Of a stretch of 64,000 nucleotides of DNA, positions 27,496 through 39,501 are shown in pieces. Position 1 is the stretch's first letter, and each line of letters opens with the position of its first letter. The DNA comes from Granulicella mallensis MP5ACTX8 (GTDB taxonomy: Bacteria > Acidobacteriota > Terriglobia > Terriglobales > Acidobacteriaceae). The position numbers and the translations under genes were made by a program. The DNA is taken from positions 4,588,001 through 4,652,000 of the forward strand of contig NC_016631.1 of assembly GCF_000178955.2 (NCBI RefSeq), written 5' to 3'. The notes below the pieces were generated by a model. That model searched no databases, had not been told where the DNA came from, and worked only from the letters and a program-made list of their open reading frames with translations.

Positions 27496-29184
27496 TCAGA
27501 CTTCGCGTTTTGCGGCGATGGGAAAGCGTCTCCCCATGCCAAAGGACTTCTTGGAAACCTTGAGCACCGGAGCAGCCTGCTGCCGTTTGTACTCACTGCG
27601 CTCCACCAACTGGATCACCGAGCGCACCAGGTTCTCATCCACACCCTGCTTTGCCGCAATCTCTTCGGCAGAGACATAGTCCTCAATGTAAGCCCTCAGG
27701 ATCGGATCGAGCACCTCGTAAGGCGGCAGGGAGTCGGTATCCTTCTGCCCCGGCCGCAACTCCGCCGAGGGAGGCTTGGTCAAGGTGTCTTCCGGGATGA
27801 TCTCACGCTCACGGTTGGCGTAATGGCTTAACGCGTAGACCTCGGTCTTGTACACATCTCCGATCACGGCAAGCGCGCCGACCATATCGCCATAAAGCGT
27901 GCAATAACCGGTCGCCATCTCGCTCTTGTTGCCGGTCGTCAGCACCAGGGCTCCGGTCTTGTTGGAGAGCGCCATCAGCAGGCTGCCGCGAATGCGCGGC
28001 TGCAGATTCTCCTCCGCCAGGCCAAACGACGTGCCGGCAAAGAACGGCTGTAACGAGTCAGAGAACTGCGTGTAGATCTCGCGCACAGGCACGACCGAGA
28101 ACGCGATCCCCAGGTTCTGCGCCAACTTCTCGGCATCGCTGACCGAACCGGTAGACGAAAACTCGCTCGGCATCCCGATTCCCTGCACATTCTCCGCGCC
28201 GAGAGCCTCCACGGCAATCGCCGCAACCAGAGCCGAATCGATTCCCCCGCTCAACCCCAGGAGCGCCTTCTTGAAGCCACACTTGCGCACATAATCGCGT
28301 GTTCCCAGCACCAGCGCCTGCCATGTGAGGGACGTCTGGGTCGCGGCGTCCGTCTCCGGCACAGAAGCTACCTTTACCGGAGCGCTATCCGTATCGAAGA
28401 TCACAAGGTCTTCGGCAAACCCACGCGCCTGCGCCACGATCTCCCCGTCAGGCCCGGCGACAAACGAGTTTCCGTCGAAGACCAGGCTATCGTTGGCCCC
28501 TACCTGGTTCACCAGCACGACCGTCGCATGGTGCCGCTTCGCCAGGGCGCCGATCATGCGCTGCCGGACTTCGACCTTGCCATGCCAGTAAGGAGAAGCG
28601 GAGATGTTCAGAATCAGCCGCTGCCCTCCCAGTGGTTGCGGCAGTACAGCCCACTGCTTCATCAACTCTTCAACAGGGTCGACAGAATAATTGCGGCGCG
28701 GCCAGAATACCTTGTCGTTCCAGGCGTCCTCGCATACCGTGAGTGCCACGGCCTGACCTTTGACCACCGCGAGCGACTGATGGGTCGCAGGCTCAAAGTA
28801 ACGCTGCTCATCAAAGACGTCATAGAACGGGAGCAGCATCTTCTGCTGCAGGCTCCGGATCTCTCCTGCCTCCAGCAGCGCCGCGACGTTGCGCACATGC
28901 TTGCCGGTAGGTTGTGCAACGGACAATGCCGCCCCGCAGAGGATGGCTGGACGCCCTTCCCCCTTGGTCAACGCGGCAACCTCCGCCAGCGACGCCTCGG
29001 CGCGTTTGACAAACGATTCCTTTTCAAGGAGATCCGCGGGTGGATATCCGCAGATCGCAAGTTCCGGAAAGATCACGAGGTCGGCGCGTTGCGCAACAGC
29101 GCACTCCGTAAACTCACGAATCTTCTGCAAATTGCCGGAGAAGTCTCCGACAGTCGGGTTGATTTGGGCCAGGGCAATCCGCAC
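27496..29184 (-). CDS. nadE: Glutamine-dependent NAD+ synthetase
   Basis: 562 aa. The N-terminal nitrilase-type glutaminase holds the Glu-Lys-Cys triad ('VIFPELAICGYPP', 'LQQKMLLPFYD', 'ALTVCEDAWND'). The C-terminal NAD synthetase has the PP-loop 'LGLSGGIDSALVAAIA' and 'TTGNKSEMATGYCTLYGDM'. It amidates nicotinate adenine dinucleotide to NAD+. Together with nadK at 6127 the window covers the last two steps to NADP+. The bare ATG at 29184 gives the normal start 'MRIALAQINPTVGDF'. Confidence 0.95.
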   Translation of the reverse strand: MRIALAQINPTVGDFSGNLQKIREFTECAVAQRADLVIFPELAICGYPPADLLEKESFVKRAEASLAEVAALTKGEGRPAILCGAALSVAQPTGKHVRNVAALLEAGEIRSLQQKMLLPFYDVFDEQRYFEPATHQSLAVVKGQAVALTVCEDAWNDKVFWPRRNYSVDPVEELMKQWAVLPQPLGGQRLILNISASPYWHGKVEVRQRMIGALAKRHHATVVLVNQVGANDSLVFDGNSFVAGPDGEIVAQARGFAEDLVIFDTDSAPVKVASVPETDAATQTSLTWQALVLGTRDYVRKCGFKKALLGLSGGIDSALVAAIAVEALGAENVQGIGMPSEFSSTGSVSDAEKLAQNLGIAFSVVPVREIYTQFSDSLQPFFAGTSFGLAEENLQPRIRGSLLMALSNKTGALVLTTGNKSEMATGYCTLYGDMVGALAVIGDVYKTEVYALSHYANREREIIPEDTLTKPPSAELRPGQKDTDSLPPYEVLDPILRAYIEDYVSAEEIAAKQGVDENLVRSVIQLVERSEYKRQQAAPVLKVSKKSFGMGRRFPIAAKREV

Positions 29185-29213
29185 AGAATCAGTCTATCGC
29201 GGCCCGGGGTTCC

Positions 29214-30722
29214 TCAGGAGCCTGTGCCGCCCACAACGACACTGATCGTCCGCGCCAGGATGCGTAGATCCAGCAACAGGTTCCAGTTCTCGACATACGC
29301 CGTGTCCAGTGAGATATAGCTGTCGAACGAGGGATCCTGGCGGGCTTCCACCTGCCACAGCCCGGTCATTCCCGGCAGCACATCCAGACGGCGCAGATGA
29401 GAGAGCTCATACTGCTCGACCTCGGCAGCAATCGGCGGCCGCGGACCGACGAGGCTCATATCGCCGATCAGCACATTGAAGAGCTGGGGAAGCTCGTCCA
29501 GAGAGTACTTGCGCAGGATGACGCCGATTTTGGTGATGCGAGGATCGTTGCTGATCTTGAAGAGCACACCCTCGCGTTCGTTCAGATGCGCCAGGTTCTC
29601 GCGCAGCCGGTCGGCATTGACCACCATCGTGCGGAACTTGTAGCAGGTGAAAGTCCGTCCCTTGCGGCCAATGCGCTGAGCGCGGTAGAAGAACGGCCCC
29701 TTGGAATCGAGCCGCACAGCGATGGCGATAGCAACCATCAAAGGTGAAGCAATCCCAAGAATGATGACCGACAGCGCGACATCCAGAATCCGCTTCAGCA
29801 GGAAGGCGCCGCGCGGGAAGTCGCGCCGATGCAGGGGGATCGTCGGAAACTGTCCGATGTACTCCACCCGTGCGTTCCAGGCGAGGCCGTCATACAGATC
29901 GGGGACCACGCGCACATCGATTCCCTGCGAGCGGGCCTCTTCGACGACGGCCATGACGGTCTGCTTATCGGCGGGGGTCGAAAAGTAAATCTCGTCGACG
30001 AACAAGGACCTGGCCAGCGCCACACAGTTGCTGACGTCGCCGATCACATCGGGAGCAATCCGGTCATCGCCCCTCGGGGCAAGCGAGATGAAGCCCATGA
30101 AACGGAAGCCCATATGACGAAGAGCTTCCAGGTGGTTGCGCAACGCATGGCCAACGCGTCCATCCCCCACGATCAGGACGTTGCGCGTCTCCAATCCCTG
30201 CAGGTAGCGGCGCTCTCGCAGCTTGCGCATCACGGCACGGCGAATCATCACCAGCACCATCGTGATCACAACCGTCAGGAGCACCATGACACGCGAGATA
30301 GCGTACCCATGCATCACATACAGGTTGCCGCAAAGCAGCAGGCCGGCGGTCAGGGTCGCCTGTACGGTCATCCGCTGCTCGTGCAGGCCGCTGTGGTTCT
30401 GAGCCAGGCCATACAGCCCATAAATCCGCGCGAAGATCACCAGGTAGAGGCCGAAGAGCGCGAGGAACATAAACGAGACAGCCGGGCGCGCCGGCACCAG
30501 GTGGGCCAGGACTCTATCCGCAGGAATCGGGCTTTCAGGGATAAACCGGAGCCGGAAGGCGATGAAACCGGCAAACATAGCGGTAAAAAAGTCAAAAGAA
30601 GCCCAAACGATACTGGTCAACGCCGGTTGCGATAAGGTTCCCGCAGTCCCAGCCGCAGAGGCACCATGCCTCCCATGCCTCCCGGAAATCACTATCTGTT
30701 GGAGATAGTCAGGTGTCGTCAT
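29214..30722 (-). CDS. Polyprenyl-phosphate sugar-1-phosphate transferase (WbaP/WcaJ type), 502 aa
   Basis: Five N-terminal membrane segments (about residues 35-160), a cytoplasmic nucleotide-binding-like domain ('NVLIVGDGRVGHALRNHLEAL'), another hydrophobic helix ('LDVALSVIILGIASPLMVAI') and the bacterial sugar transferase domain with 'YRAQRIGRKGRTFTCYKFRTM' and 'DMSLVGPRPP'. It should start exopolysaccharide or O-antigen repeat units by moving a sugar phosphate onto undecaprenyl phosphate. No other polysaccharide genes are adjacent, so this is an isolated initiating enzyme. The first 30 residues ('GRHGRHGASAAGTAG') are low-complexity. Confidence 0.88.
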   Translation of the reverse strand: MTTPDYLQQIVISGRHGRHGASAAGTAGTLSQPALTSIVWASFDFFTAMFAGFIAFRLRFIPESPIPADRVLAHLVPARPAVSFMFLALFGLYLVIFARIYGLYGLAQNHSGLHEQRMTVQATLTAGLLLCGNLYVMHGYAISRVMVLLTVVITMVLVMIRRAVMRKLRERRYLQGLETRNVLIVGDGRVGHALRNHLEALRHMGFRFMGFISLAPRGDDRIAPDVIGDVSNCVALARSLFVDEIYFSTPADKQTVMAVVEEARSQGIDVRVVPDLYDGLAWNARVEYIGQFPTIPLHRRDFPRGAFLLKRILDVALSVIILGIASPLMVAIAIAVRLDSKGPFFYRAQRIGRKGRTFTCYKFRTMVVNADRLRENLAHLNEREGVLFKISNDPRITKIGVILRKYSLDELPQLFNVLIGDMSLVGPRPPIAAEVEQYELSHLRRLDVLPGMTGLWQVEARQDPSFDSYISLDTAYVENWNLLLDLRILARTISVVVGGTGS

Positions 30723-30899
30723 CTTGAGCTACCGTAAATGGCCCCACACCGAAGAACGGTGTTTGTTATCTATCTTGAGGAAGTGTCCCATACTCTATGG
30801 GCAACGGTTGAACGGCGTTCGAAAAACATTAACAAGCCCGTACCCGTAACAACATCATTTCAAAAACGTTGGACCCCGAAGGGTGAATGATTGTTAACC

Positions 30900-31856
30900 C
30901 TAGTTTGGCAGAATCAGGGCATCCAAAGCAAGGAATTCCTGAAGTACAGGATCCTTGCTGGAGCGCATCTCCTCCATCGTCCCGAAGAAATGCGCCTTGC
31001 CTTCGTGCAGAAAGACAACGCGATCAGCCAACTTCTGAGCGAAACGCATATCATGGGTGACCACAATACTCGTGAGATGCAGTTGCACTTTTAAACGTTG
31101 GATCAGGTCTCCTAAAAGATGCGCCATTAAAGGATCGACCATGGTGGTCGGTTCGTCATACAGAACAGCCGACGGCTGAGCCGCGAGTGCCCTCGCAATC
31201 GCCACCGACCGCTTCATACCGGTGGAAAGGTCCGAAGGCAGCAGGTCTTCCATCCCGGCGACCCCCACCATCTCCAGCAAACCCTTGACCACCTGCCGGA
31301 TCTGGTCCTCCTCCATTGTTCTGCGCTCACGCAGCGGAAAAGCCACATTTTCTCCCACCGAGATGGAGTCGAATAACGCACCGTTTTGGAAGACCATCGT
31401 GACCTTGCGCCGAACCTCCTGCATCTCCCGCTCGGAGAGACCCGAGATGTCCTGCCCGGCGACCAGCACCGTTCCCTGATCGGGCTTGAGGAAACCCATC
31501 AAGATCTGCAAAGAAACCGACTTGCCGACGCCGCTTCGTCCCAAAATACAGAGCGTCTCCCCCGGATTGACGAAAAAGCTCACATCTTCCAGCACAACGA
31601 AGTCGCCAAATGACTTACAGACGTGCTCAAAGGAGATGTAAGGACCGACCTGGGAGGAGTTTAAGAACTCCTCACCGGCAATCCCCGCATCAGCTTCGAT
31701 ATTCGAATCATTCGCAATGGCTTCAGCCTCTTCCTCGTTAGCCTGCGCCGCCTCGGCCATGAACTCCTCAACCACAGGAGCGACATCCGCCGAAACCTCC
31801 GCGGTCAGGGACACTTCTTCATCCGGCGGCAGTTTGGCCTCGTTGTCGTCAGTCAC
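30900..31856 (-). CDS. MlaF-like ABC ATPase with an acidic N-terminal extension
   Basis: 318 aa. The ATPase core begins near residue 75 ('PYISFEHVCKSFGD') with Walker A 'LGRSGVGKS', signature 'LSTGMKRSVAIARAL', Walker B 'AVLYDEPTTMVDP' and 'VVTHD'. It resembles MlaF/Ttg2A of lipid-asymmetry (MCE) transporters. The first 70 residues are unusually acidic and Ala-rich ('EEFMAEAAQANEEEAEAIA') and are not part of any ATPase fold I know. MlaE and MlaD partners are not adjacent. Neighbours are a sugar transferase and mobA, so its partners must be elsewhere. Confidence 0.8.
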   Translation of the reverse strand: MTDDNEAKLPPDEEVSLTAEVSADVAPVVEEFMAEAAQANEEEAEAIANDSNIEADAGIAGEEFLNSSQVGPYISFEHVCKSFGDFVVLEDVSFFVNPGETLCILGRSGVGKSVSLQILMGFLKPDQGTVLVAGQDISGLSEREMQEVRRKVTMVFQNGALFDSISVGENVAFPLRERRTMEEDQIRQVVKGLLEMVGVAGMEDLLPSDLSTGMKRSVAIARALAAQPSAVLYDEPTTMVDPLMAHLLGDLIQRLKVQLHLTSIVVTHDMRFAQKLADRVVFLHEGKAHFFGTMEEMRSSKDPVLQEFLALDALILPN

Positions 31857-31889
31857 AGCTTTCCCTCCCAGCTAGTATCCCATTCGTGG

Positions 31890-32570
31890 TTACGCTGTTC
31901 GATGCTGGGCCCAGATCTCGGCTTCAGCCAATTCCTGTGGAGTGTTCATGTTCGAGAACCAGAACTCGAGATCGAGCGCGGCAGGATTTGTCTCCGGAGC
32001 AAAGTGCGAGGCATCACAGGACCATAGCCATTCAGCCCCGTCGTTATCAATACTCATAAGGATTTCATCCAGGCGACGTTCCCCACGCTCAATGGCCTGA
32101 GCAACAGAGGCATAGCACTCCCGCCGAATCATGCAGAAAGCAGGCTGCCGCTGTTGATTCACCAGCAGATAGCTTGCCCCGCAACCTGCGAGCCCCCGTT
32201 CCAAAACGGCGGTAGCCCAGTTGTGCAGAAGTTGCACAGGCACCAACGGCACATCGACAGGGATAACCATCACCCACGGCTGCAATGCCCCCATCAATCC
32301 GGCTGCAATGCCAGCCGCCGGGCCTGCACCCAGCAACTCCTCCTGCACCACCGGCGCATACCCCGCCAGATCCTCACGATTCCCCGCGATGCTCACATCA
32401 ACGCAAAACTCCCGCAGTTTCTCGACCGCAATCTCGACCATTGGACGCCCACAAAACGGCAGCAGCGCCTTATCCCGTCCCATGCGCAGGCTCTTTCCGC
32501 CCGCCAGCACGAACCCATGCACGGGCAGCTTCGTATCGCCCTCTCGAAACTCGTCTCTCGAATCTCGCAA
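31890..32570 (-). CDS. mobA: MobA-like molybdenum cofactor guanylyltransferase
   Basis: 226 aa, NTP-transferase fold. 'FVLAGGKSLRMGRDKALLPF' is the nucleotide-binding signature and 'MVIPVDVPLV' the metal-binding Asp region. MobA attaches GMP to molybdopterin; CoA-like or nucleotidyl relatives of other specificity cannot be excluded. Start is uncertain: TTG at 32570 gives a short extension encoded by a CTCGAAACTC/CTCGAATCTC repeat, while a GTG at 32522 begins right at 'VHGFVLAGGKS'. It starts 10 bases after the M20 peptidase stop. No other molybdenum genes are in view. Confidence 0.75.
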   Translation of the reverse strand: MRDSRDEFREGDTKLPVHGFVLAGGKSLRMGRDKALLPFCGRPMVEIAVEKLREFCVDVSIAGNREDLAGYAPVVQEELLGAGPAAGIAAGLMGALQPWVMVIPVDVPLVPVQLLHNWATAVLERGLAGCGASYLLVNQQRQPAFCMIRRECYASVAQAIERGERRLDEILMSIDNDGAEWLWSCDASHFAPETNPAALDLEFWFSNMNTPQELAEAEIWAQHRTA

Positions 32571-32579
32571 CTCGAAGGC

Positions 32580-33968
32580 CTAAGCCCCACCAACCAGCCC
32601 AAAGAACCGCACGATCGACTCGATCCCGCGATGAAAGTTGGCCAGGTGAAACTTCTCGTTCGGCGCATGAAGATTGTCGTCCGGCAGCCCGAACCCCATC
32701 ATCACTGTAGGAATTCCCAGCTCACGAACGAAGTCGCCGACGATCGGGATCGACCCGCCACCACGTACAAACACCGTCTCCTTGCCGAAGACCTCGGCCA
32801 TCGCCTCTTTTGCGGCGCGGATATAGTCGTTGTCCGTGCTCACCACGATCGGCTCACCGGAGTGGATCATCCGCACCGTCACCTGGGTTCCCTTCGGGAC
32901 GATCCCTTCGACGAACTTCCTGTACTTCTCGAACGTGGCCTCGGGAGCCATTCCCGGCACCAGACGGAAGCTGATCTTCGCCAGCGCTTTTGCCGGAATC
33001 ACGGTCTTCGCGCCCGCTCCGGTAAAGCCTCCGGGCATGCCGTGAACATCCATCGTCGGACGCGACCACGTCCTCTCCAGCACGCTGAAGTCCGGCTCGC
33101 CCGTCAGCTCCGTCGAGCCCACCTCTGTCTTGCGATAGTGCTCCTCATCAAACGGCAATGACTTCCAGGCCTTCAGCTCATCCGCAGTAGGAGCCTCGAT
33201 GCCGTCATAGAAGCCGGGAATCGCGATGTGTCCGGTCTCATCCTTCAGCTTCGCAATGATCTGTGCCAGGGCGACGAATGGATTCGGAGCTGCACCGCCA
33301 TACATGCCGGAATGAAGATCGGTCGCGGCGCCGCGCACCTCAAGCTCCGTATAGATCATGCCGCGCAGACCGACGCACAACGTCGGCAACTCAGGCGCGA
33401 ACATCTCGGTGTCGCTCACCAGCGCGGCGTCGGCCTTGAGCACATCCCCATGCTCCCGCACAAAGGCCGCAATGCCCTCTCCGCCAACCTCTTCTTCGCC
33501 TTCGACGATCACCTTGATGTTGACCGGCAGCTTGCCTTCGGCCTTCAGAAGGGACTCGAGCGCCTTCACATGCATCCACATTTGGCCCTTATCATCGACC
33601 GCGCCGCGCGCGTAGATATTGCCATCGCGCTCTTCCGGCTCAAACGGCGGCGACTTCCACTCATCGAGAGGATCGGGAGGCTGGACATCGTAGTGCCCAT
33701 AGCAGAGCACCGTCGGCTTTCCGGGAGCATGCAACCAATCGGCATAGACCAGCGGATGCCCCTGGTGAGTCGCCGTGGTCGTCTCGATCAGCCGGACGTT
33801 CTCCATTCCAGCCGCACGCAGGCCCTCGGCAACGAACTCCGCCGCCTTGCGCACATCGCCCGCACGTTCCGGAGTGGTTGAAATCGACGGAATGCGCAAC
33901 AGCGCCTTCAACTCCTCAACAAACCGTGCCCCATTGTCCTTCGCAAACTCCACTGCCTTGCCGCTCAT
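32580..33968 (-). CDS. M20-family dipeptidase/aminoacylase, 462 aa
   Basis: The metal ligands are visible in order: 'YGHYDVQPPDP' (His, Asp), 'ARGAVDDKGQMWMHV' (bridging Asp), 'EGEEEVGGEG' (catalytic Glu, ligand Glu), 'VSDTEMF', and a C-terminal 'LHAPNEKFHLANF' His. The lid domain sits between, with 'LHSGMYGG'. It is the CNDP/PepV-like di-zinc subgroup acting on dipeptides. The ATG at 33968 has GAGGAGTG seven bases upstream and was preferred over an extended frame to 34043. Confidence 0.9.
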   Translation of the reverse strand: MSGKAVEFAKDNGARFVEELKALLRIPSISTTPERAGDVRKAAEFVAEGLRAAGMENVRLIETTTATHQGHPLVYADWLHAPGKPTVLCYGHYDVQPPDPLDEWKSPPFEPEERDGNIYARGAVDDKGQMWMHVKALESLLKAEGKLPVNIKVIVEGEEEVGGEGIAAFVREHGDVLKADAALVSDTEMFAPELPTLCVGLRGMIYTELEVRGAATDLHSGMYGGAAPNPFVALAQIIAKLKDETGHIAIPGFYDGIEAPTADELKAWKSLPFDEEHYRKTEVGSTELTGEPDFSVLERTWSRPTMDVHGMPGGFTGAGAKTVIPAKALAKISFRLVPGMAPEATFEKYRKFVEGIVPKGTQVTVRMIHSGEPIVVSTDNDYIRAAKEAMAEVFGKETVFVRGGGSIPIVGDFVRELGIPTVMMGFGLPDDNLHAPNEKFHLANFHRGIESIVRFFGLVGGA

Positions 33969-34180
33969 CAAAACACTCCTCAAAACCGTTCCGGCACCAT
34001 ACACCGATGCCCCCAGAATAGTCCGTCTATCTCTCGTCTCCAACCTGCTGCGGAGGGAATTACGATCTCTTTACATCTTTGATCGGCACTTCCCCGTCTA
34101 TAACAACTACAGCGCTATAAATTACGAAGCAGCTCAATCCTGCAAAACTCATCTCAGAATCAGTCAACACAGAAGGAAGC

Positions 34181-35008
34181 ATGACGAAGATCACGCCGCG
34201 CCACACAGTCTCAATCGCTCTTTTCCTCGGATTACTTTGCACCGGTGAACTCTGTGCGCAGCAGCTTGCGGCGTCTGATACCCCCAGTCTTCCTGCAGCA
34301 CCGGTGGCCAACGTCTCCTATAGCTCCTCGAACGCAGCAGGCAACTTTTCAGACTCGCCGCCCCTGATCGATGCCCCAACGCCCCAAACTCCGGCATCCC
34401 AAGACAACGATCCCTCCGGGAAGCAGACGAAGCGCATTCTCGGCATCATCCCAAACTTCCGTGCCGTAAGCGCAGATCAGCATCTGCCGCCGCAGACGGT
34501 CAAAGACAAGTTCATAACCGCCAGCCAGGACACCTTCGACTACTCGGCCATCGTCGTACCGGCAGGACTCGCAGGCTTCGATCTGGCCCGCAACGCCACG
34601 CCTGAGTTCGGCCATGGCGGAGTTGCTTATGGCCGCTACTTCTGGCACTCCCTCGTAGACCAGACCGTCGAAAACTACATGGTGGAGTTTGTCGTCCCCG
34701 CCGCCACCCACGAAGACACCCGTTACTACACGCTGGGCCACGGAGGCTTTCTCAAGCGCACCGGCTATGCCCTGAGCCGCACCATCATCACCCGCTCGGA
34801 CTCCGGCAAAGAGGTCTTCAACGCTGGTGAAGTCGTGGGAGCAGGAGCCGGAGCCGGTCTCTCCAACCTTTACTATCCCAGCCGGGAGCGCGGTCTGGGC
34901 AACACCGGCACCCAATGGGGCACAAGCATCGGCATCGACGCAGCCACCTTCGTCCTCAAAGAGTTCTGGCCGGACATCAACAACGCGCTCTTCCACAACA
35001 AAGACTAA
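34181..35008 (+). CDS. Secreted hypothetical protein, Acidobacteriota type, 275 aa
   Basis: I do not recognise a named family. A signal peptide (residues 1-26, 'LLCTGELCAQQ') precedes a Ser/Pro-rich stretch, then a conserved-looking domain with 'KRILGIIPNFRAVSADQHLPP', 'YGRYFWHSLVDQTVENYM' and 'RTIITRSDSGKEVFNAGEVVGAGAGAGLSNLYYP'. No catalytic motif is obvious; the aromatic, Gly-rich C-terminal half could be a small membrane-embedded or beta-rich domain. GAAGGAAGC gives a good ribosome site. I recall similar proteins as frequent hypotheticals in Terriglobia. It lies before the rhamnogalacturonan acetylesterase. Confidence 0.6.
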   Translation: MTKITPRHTVSIALFLGLLCTGELCAQQLAASDTPSLPAAPVANVSYSSSNAAGNFSDSPPLIDAPTPQTPASQDNDPSGKQTKRILGIIPNFRAVSADQHLPPQTVKDKFITASQDTFDYSAIVVPAGLAGFDLARNATPEFGHGGVAYGRYFWHSLVDQTVENYMVEFVVPAATHEDTRYYTLGHGGFLKRTGYALSRTIITRSDSGKEVFNAGEVVGAGAGAGLSNLYYPSRERGLGNTGTQWGTSIGIDAATFVLKEFWPDINNALFHNKD

Positions 35009-35080
35009 AACGCCTGGACCACCATACCTCTCAAGGCGGCGGAGACAGGATGGCAATTCCATGGTGATACCATTTCACCC

Positions 35081-35923
35081 ATGAATCGAGCCCTTGCTCT
35101 CCGCCGCCTGGTACTTCCTGCCGTGCTTGCCCTTGGCTTTGGATCGCTGGCCCCGGCGCAGCAAAGCGTGCCCGCTACCCCCGACGCTCCCCCGCAAACC
35201 AATCTCCCCACCGACACTCCGCTCAACCTGAAGCTGCCGACCGTCTTCATCGTCGGAGATTCTACCGCCCGCAACGGAGCCAACCTCGGCTGGGGCGACC
35301 ACTTCGCACCTCTCTTCGACACCTCCCGCGTCAACGTCGCGAACCGAGCCGTGGCCGGCCGCTCCTCCCGCACGTACATCAATGAAGGCCGCTGGACCAA
35401 AGTTCTCAGTGAGATGAAACCCGGCGACTTCCTCCTCCTGCAGATGGGCCACAACGATGGCGGCGACCTCGGCGGAGCCAAACCGCGCGGCACCCTGAAG
35501 GGCATCGGCGACGAAACCAAGGACGTCCCCCAAACCACCGGCCCACTCGCCGGCCAGCTCGAGACCGTCCATACCTATGGCTGGTACATGCGCAAGATGA
35601 TCGACGAAGCCAAAGCCAAGGGCGTCCAGCCCATGATTCTTACCCTCACCATCCGTAATATCTGGACTAACGGCCACATCGAGCGGGACATGGGCTATAC
35701 CGCCTTCATTCACCAGATCGCCGACCAGGAGCACATCCCCGTCATCGACATGGCCACCCTCGAAGCCGACCGCCTGGAGGCCCTGGGCCAGGAAAAGACC
35801 GCTCTACTCTTTCCCATCGACCACACCCACACCAGCCCTGAGGGAGCTGAAAAGAACGCCCAGTCCGTAGCCGATGCCCTCCGTGCAAGCCATGTCCCCC
35901 TCGCCGGCTATCTCAAGCCGTAG
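35081..35923 (+). CDS. Rhamnogalacturonan acetylesterase-like SGNH hydrolase, 280 aa
   Basis: A secreted CE12-type esterase. The signal peptide ends near 'SLAPAQQS'. The nucleophile Ser61 lies in 'FIVGDSTARNG', the oxyanion Gly/Asn in 'LQMGHNDGG', and the catalytic Asp-His pair in 'FPIDHTHTSPEGAEKNA'. It removes acetyl groups from rhamnogalacturonan or related pectin. It fits with the 5-keto-4-deoxyuronate genes 6-10 kb downstream, although they are not in one operon. A candidate hairpin terminator follows at 35940. Confidence 0.88.
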   Translation: MNRALALRRLVLPAVLALGFGSLAPAQQSVPATPDAPPQTNLPTDTPLNLKLPTVFIVGDSTARNGANLGWGDHFAPLFDTSRVNVANRAVAGRSSRTYINEGRWTKVLSEMKPGDFLLLQMGHNDGGDLGGAKPRGTLKGIGDETKDVPQTTGPLAGQLETVHTYGWYMRKMIDEAKAKGVQPMILTLTIRNIWTNGHIERDMGYTAFIHQIADQEHIPVIDMATLEADRLEALGQEKTALLFPIDHTHTSPEGAEKNAQSVADALRASHVPLAGYLKP

Positions 35924-35939
35924 CCAGGAGCGAAGCACT

Positions 35940-35959
35940 CGGATGTGTATTTACATCCG
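35940..35959 (+). terminator. Possible terminator of the acetylesterase gene
   Basis: CGGATGT (35940-35946) and ACATCCG (35953-35959) form a 7-bp stem with loop GTATTT. A flanking GCAC/GTGC pair and a short CCTCTTT tail lie next to it. Confidence 0.4.
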
Positions 35960-35989
35960 CGGTGCCCTCTTTCGTCTAAAATCCAATTA

Positions 35990-36289
35990 ATGCGACTTCG
36001 CGCCCTCCATCTCGCCAGCGTCCTACTGCTGCTCGCCTCTCTCGGCGCGGCAGAAGGATCGGTCCTGCGCGAGGGCGACCTCCGTAGCGGCGTCCACTAT
36101 ATAGGCGTTCTGCTGGCGCAGGACTACGCCGGAGTCGATACCTGGGCGGAGCTCAACTCCGGCAGCAAGGATGCCCTCCGGTTCGATCTTCCTGTTGCCT
36201 CGCTCGTCCAGCACCGTGCTGTCTGGACCATGCGTCCTCCCTCTGCCCACTGCACAGAGCTTCAGGCCGTCACCGGCTTCAGCCTTTAG
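35990..36289 (+). CDS. Small secreted protein of unknown function, 99 aa
   Basis: It begins 'MRLRALHLASVLLLLASLG', a clear signal peptide, and the mature part is about 75 residues ending 'CTELQAVTGFSL' with a single cysteine. I do not recognise it. An in-frame start at 35945 is rejected because it would bury the signal peptide. The ATG has no strong ribosome site (ATCCAATTA). It precedes secA by 129 bases; there is no evidence that the two work together. Confidence 0.5.
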   Translation: MRLRALHLASVLLLLASLGAAEGSVLREGDLRSGVHYIGVLLAQDYAGVDTWAELNSGSKDALRFDLPVASLVQHRAVWTMRPPSAHCTELQAVTGFSL

Positions 36290-36418
36290 GCCCCTTTTCC
36301 CGAGCGCATTCCGTGCAGGCCGCCACTTGGCTCAGCCCATCTGTTCCACACAAACTAGAGATTGCGATCCTCTGTGCCCGTGTTTCCACCCGGCGCCCAC
36401 GCAAAAAGGACACCCGCT

Positions 36419-39415
<2,997 letters not shown>

Positions 39416-39434
39416 CAGCAAATCGCGAGCATTG

Positions 39435-39466
39435 AAAAAGAGCAACCGAAAGGTTGCTCTTTTTCT
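39435..39466. terminator. Strong bidirectional-looking terminator after secA
   Basis: AAAAAGAGCAACC (39435-39447), loop GAAA, and GGTTGCTCTTTTT (39452-39464): a perfect 13-bp stem with a tetraloop and T run. It is 20 bases after the secA stop. Confidence 0.92.
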
Positions 39467-39482
39467 TGTCTCCCCATAATAT
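39454..39482 (+). promoter_or_regulatory. Candidate promoter of the SRPBCC/ArsR pair
   Basis: TTGCTC (39454-39459), a 17-base spacer and TAATAT (39477-39482) sit just before the AGGAGG at 39491. The -35 box lies in the right arm of the secA terminator. This would give a very short leader. Confidence 0.3.
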
Positions 39483-39501
39483 GCAACTAGGAGGTTGCCT
39501 T

